Shown: piece by piece, positions 30,472-33,111 of the stretch
Numbering within the stretch: position 1 is the first letter of the stretch
How the letters are laid out: every line of letters starts with the position of its first letter
Assembly: GCA_028291055.1 (NCBI GenBank)
Contig: JAQGIP010000103.1
Span: forward strand, 1-33,111
Source: Caulobacter sp.
GTDB taxonomy: Bacteria > Pseudomonadota > Alphaproteobacteria > Caulobacterales > Caulobacteraceae
DNA: 33,111 nt
Reading direction: 5' to 3'
Notes under the pieces: generated by a model
Database searches by the model: none
Seen by the model: the letters and a program-made list of their open reading frames with translations, nothing else
What the model was told of the DNA's origin: nothing
Translations under genes and position numbers: made by a program

Positions 30472-31707
30472 ATGGCCATCGATTTCGAGATCCCGCCGGA
30501 GGCCAAGGCCATCCGCGCCAAGGTGCGCCAGTGGGTGCAGGACGAGTGCCGGCCGGCCGAGGCCGAGCTGCTGGCGGGGGCGGAGTATAAGCCGCTGCTG
30601 GCCAAGCTGCGGGCCAAGGCGCGCGCGCAGGGGCTGTGGTGTCCCTTCATCCCGGTGGAGCATGGCGGCATGGGGCTGGGGCCGCTGGCCAACGCCCTGG
30701 TGCAGATGGAGCTGGGCGAGAGCTATCTGGGCGCCCTGTCGATGAATACGCAGGGGCCGGACGACGCCACCATGCTGACGCTGCTGACGCATGGGACGGA
30801 GTATCAGAAGGAGAAGTTCCTCAAGCCGTTGCTGAACGGCGAAAAGCGCATCTGCTATTCGATGACCGAGAAGGCGGCCGGGGCCGACGCCACCGGCATG
30901 CAGACCCGCGCGGTGAAGGACGGCAACGAGAACTATGTGCTGAACGGCGAGAAGTGGTTTTCGTCGGCGGCGTCGGTGGCCGACATCGCCCTGGTGATGG
31001 CCATGACCGACCCGGACGCGCCGCGCCACCAGCGCTATTCGACCTTCATCGTGGAGCTGCCCAACCCCGGCTACCGCATCGTGCGCGACATCGCCACCAT
31101 GGCGGCGGAGGGGCCGCTGTCGCACATCCTGGGCGGCGGGCATTCGGAGATCGACATCAAGGACCTGGTGGTGCCGGCGGAAAACCTGCTGGGCGGCGAG
31201 GGCAATGGCTTCAACATGGGCCAGCACCGGTTGGCCTATGGCCGCCTGCGCCACGGGATGCACAATGTGTCGATGGCCCAGCGGGCTTTGGACCTGGCCA
31301 CCGCGCATGTGACCCAGCGCTCGACCTTCGGCAAGAAGCTGAGCGAGCGCCAGGGGGTGCAGTTCATGTTGGCCGACTGCGCGCAGGACATCTACATCGC
31401 GCGGCTGATGCTGCTGCACATCGCCTATAAAGCCGAAAAGGGCATGGACCTGCGCCAGGAGAACGGCATCGCCAAGGTCTATCTGGCCAACATGGTGCAC
31501 CGGGTGGTGGACACGGCCATCCAGCTGCACGGAGCGCTGGGCTACTCGCTCGATACGCCGCTGGCGCGTTGGTACACGCATATCCGGTCGCAGCGGCTGG
31601 TGGATGGGCCGGACGAGGTGCACCGCTGGACCACCGGGCGCAACGTGATCAAGGCGTTCGAGCGCGACGGCACCACGGCGGCGGCTTGCGGCGGGGACCT
31701 GGTTTAG
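30472..31707 (+). CDS. Acyl-CoA dehydrogenase (411 aa)
   Basis: A full-length FAD enzyme of fatty-acid or related acyl-CoA oxidation. N-terminal helical part (EAKAIRAKVRQWVQDECRPA), FAD/substrate part (CYSMTEKAAGADATGMQT and GEKWFSSAASVADIALV), and C-terminal bundle with RSTFGKKLSERQGVQFMLAD, QLHGALGYSLDTPLARW and DGPDEVHRWTTGR. The latter pattern resembles the ACAD10/11-like subgroup acting on long or modified acyl chains. GAGGAAA upstream is the ribosome-binding site. Monocistronic: a repeat element follows 12 bases after the stop. Confidence 0.95.
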   Translation: MAIDFEIPPEAKAIRAKVRQWVQDECRPAEAELLAGAEYKPLLAKLRAKARAQGLWCPFIPVEHGGMGLGPLANALVQMELGESYLGALSMNTQGPDDATMLTLLTHGTEYQKEKFLKPLLNGEKRICYSMTEKAAGADATGMQTRAVKDGNENYVLNGEKWFSSAASVADIALVMAMTDPDAPRHQRYSTFIVELPNPGYRIVRDIATMAAEGPLSHILGGGHSEIDIKDLVVPAENLLGGEGNGFNMGQHRLAYGRLRHGMHNVSMAQRALDLATAHVTQRSTFGKKLSERQGVQFMLADCAQDIYIARLMLLHIAYKAEKGMDLRQENGIAKVYLANMVHRVVDTAIQLHGALGYSLDTPLARWYTHIRSQRLVDGPDEVHRWTTGRNVIKAFERDGTTAAACGGDLV

Positions 31708-31719
31708 AGCGACCCACCG

Positions 31720-31932
31720 CGCTCTTCCCTCCCCGTCTGGGGAGGGCAGGGCCGAAGGCCCGAGGGTGGGGCGAGTGACTATGCGGCCGCCTGTGTTGGA
31801 CGGTCAGGCGTCCCTTTGGGCAGAGCTCTGCATAGACGGCCGCTTCACCTTTCGGGGTGGGTGGACGCATATCCACTTGCCCCACCCTCGCGGCTTCGCC
31901 GCGTGTCCCTCCCCAGACGGGGAGGGAAGGGC
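31720..31932. repeat. Family D palindromic element (copy D2)
   Basis: Same order of hairpins as D1, with high similarity (CGCTCTTCCCTCCCCGTCTG at the start, GGCAGAGCTCTGCATAGACG in the centre). It fills exactly the space between the convergent genes: 12 bases after the acyl-CoA dehydrogenase stop and four bases before the stop of the TonB-domain gene. Confidence 0.95.
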
Positions 31933-31936
31933 GCCC

Positions 31937-32665
31937 TTAGCTGATGATGTCGTTGGGGTTGCCCTTGGGGCGGCGGCCGAGCGTTTCGACGATGGCGTTG
32001 TTGGGGGTGGGCGTCGGCTTGAACGGGGCCATCGGCGTCGTCGGGTCAGGCGTGGGCGTCCCCGCGCGGGCGCGGCGTTCGGCCAGGGCGCGGGCGGCCT
32101 TGGCGGTAGCTCTGGCGGCGGCGCCGCCGCCTCGGAACAGGGCGCCGAAGAAGAGCAGGGCGACGAGCCAGATCATGTGGAAGGCGCCGTGGGGGATGAT
32201 GTCGAGGCTGTCCCAGAAGGAGCGGTGGGGATGGGTGTAGTTGTCCATGGCGGCCTGCACGGCCGGGTCGATGGGCTGGGGCGCGCTCGGCCCCAGCTCG
32301 AATTTCAAGGGGATGCGCACGGCGCCGGTGGCCACGGGCTCGCCGTCGCGGGTGGCGGGCGTCATCTTCATGTGGGGCGCCATGCGTAGCGCCGCGTCGC
32401 CGAAGCCGTAGCCGGCCGGGCTTTCCGAGACCAGCTTGCAGGTCCGCAGGTCGCCGCTGACGGCCACGCCGCAGGAGATGACGGCGGCGCCGGAGACCTC
32501 TTCACGCTCGGCGCGCTCCGGGAAGTAGCGCGAGAAGAGGCCGGCGTCCGGCTTCACGGCCCACTCGGGGCGGGTGACCACGTGCTTGCCGGTGGCGCGG
32601 GCCTGGGCCGTCGGGGCGGCGGCCAGCAAGGGCAGCAACAGGAGGATGAGGGTCAGGCGGCGCAT
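31937..32665 (-). CDS. TonB C-terminal-domain protein with a late transmembrane helix (242 aa)
   Basis: A signal sequence (MRRLTLILLLLPLLAAAPTA) is followed by a TonB-like C-terminal domain (about 50-128): AAVISCGVAVSGDLRTCKLV, SPAGYGFGDAALRMAPHMKM and GAVRIPLKFEL. A hydrophobic helix (HMIWLVALLFFGALF) comes at about 160-175, then a basic and Pro/Thr-rich tail. Here the TonB-like domain is N-terminal to the membrane helix, the reverse of classic TonB, so it is not an energy transducer in the usual sense. Its role is unknown. Confidence 0.8.
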   Translation of the reverse strand: MRRLTLILLLLPLLAAAPTAQARATGKHVVTRPEWAVKPDAGLFSRYFPERAEREEVSGAAVISCGVAVSGDLRTCKLVSESPAGYGFGDAALRMAPHMKMTPATRDGEPVATGAVRIPLKFELGPSAPQPIDPAVQAAMDNYTHPHRSFWDSLDIIPHGAFHMIWLVALLFFGALFRGGGAAARATAKAARALAERRARAGTPTPDPTTPMAPFKPTPTPNNAIVETLGRRPKGNPNDIIS

Positions 32666-32703
32666 GCGGCGACCCTAGGTTGGGTCGGGCGCCCGCGCCA
32701 ACG

Positions 32704-32732
32704 CAAAAGGCCGCCCCGGGGGGAGCGGCCTT
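32704..32732 (-). terminator. Rho-independent terminator
   Basis: On the minus strand AAGGCCGC, a 10-base GC-rich loop and GCGGCCTT are followed by TTTT. The perfect 8-bp stem lies 61 bases after the stop of the minus-strand gene ending at 32793 and just before the start of the TonB-domain gene, so it ends the upstream transcript. Confidence 0.85.
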
Positions 32733-32792
32733 CCGCCGAAGGGCGGGCTTGCGGAAACCGGAGGGAAGCCGGGGCCGCCCCTGAGCTTGCTG

Positions 32793-33111
32793 TTAGAGCA
32801 GCGGCGCGCCCGTGCCGGCGTTGTAGGGCTCGGCGGTCTCGTCGAAGCGGGTCCAGCCGTCCTGGGCGTAGAGGCTGCGGCGCGAGGCGGCGTCGACGCC
32901 GAGCGCGCTGTTCAGGCTCTGCTCGACGCGCGGCGCGTCGGCGTCGTCGGCGCGGACGCTGACCAGGGCGCCGCCGCGGCGTACGCTCTCCGCATAGACG
33001 TGGGCGTCTTCGTCGCTGACGCCGGCATCCTTGAGCGCGCCCAGCAGGCCGCCCGCCGCGCCGCCGACCACGGCGCCGCCGGCCGCGCCGACCAGGGTGG
33101 CGACCAGCCAG
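32793..33111 (-). CDS. Glycine-zipper membrane protein, N-terminus outside the window
   Basis: The frame is open to the window edge, so the start is not seen. The visible N-terminal part is Gly/Ala-rich (LVATLVGAAGGAVVGGAAGG), a glycine-zipper membrane segment, followed by a soluble domain: GVSDEDAHVYAESVRRGGAL and VSVRADDADAPRVEQSLN. This is the pattern of proteins annotated as general stress protein 17M-like/YsnF-like membrane proteins. It ends with a terminator on the same strand. The family call is by resemblance. Confidence 0.75.
   Translation of the reverse strand, partial: WLVATLVGAAGGAVVGGAAGGLLGALKDAGVSDEDAHVYAESVRRGGALVSVRADDADAPRVEQSLNSALGVDAASRRSLYAQDGWTRFDETAEPYNAGTGAPLL

Overview
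The window reads as chromosome of a very GC-rich alphaproteobacterium, most likely Caulobacteraceae (Caulobacter or Phenylobacterium type). This is inferred from codon use, the PTS/NagE arrangement, the carboxynorspermidine polyamine pair, the CheY-like regulator with a GPDRRR tail and the style of intergenic palindromes. No rRNA, tRNA, CRISPR array, integrase or transposase gene was seen.

Layout. 1-2747: end of a PTS Enzyme I and an N-acetylglucosamine IICBB permease (nagE). 2914-6645: small unknown proteins, an 11-repeat Sel1 protein and a DUF4287-type protein. 6859-9236: a two-gene polyamine operon on the minus strand (CANSDH then nspC). 9378-10168: a small GIY-YIG nuclease gene inside a cluster of palindromic repeats. 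10205-11083: a START/AHSA1 protein with its ArsR regulator behind a well-formed promoter/operator. 11188-14507: molybdate operon modA-modB-modC-modE, with a composite repeat between modA and modB. 14781-20649: a compact phage-derived block (S24 repressor, divergent HTH protein, replication-like protein, HTH protein, TerS, TerL, two paralogous small proteins) with no portal, capsid, tail or integrase. 20846-24046: accessory genes, including a RhuM-family gene and a truncated duplicate of it. 24697-27672: lipoprotein, XRE regulator and exported proteins. 28254-31707: pentapeptide-repeat protein, stand-alone response regulator and acyl-CoA dehydrogenase. 31937-33111: a TonB-domain protein and a glycine-zipper membrane protein that runs off the edge.

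The most striking property is the density of interspersed palindromic repeats. At least six families are present: (A) hairpins with arms in the style CCCGAC/GTCGGG; (B) the ACGAACC-type 30-33 bp inverted repeats; (C) GGACTTGTTCC hairpins whose stems covary between copies; (D) a ~210 bp element that ends next to stop codons; (E) a GGGGACAnGTAC element with an 82-83 bp tandem amplification; (F) a ~41 bp repeat around a small membrane gene. Several are read into proteins, supplying the C-termini of the ORFs at 5654, 14781 and 16007. The GIY-YIG nuclease inside a nest of such palindromes is the best candidate in the window for an undescribed system: a nuclease that helps move or maintain the palindromes. 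That is a hypothesis, not a demonstrated function.
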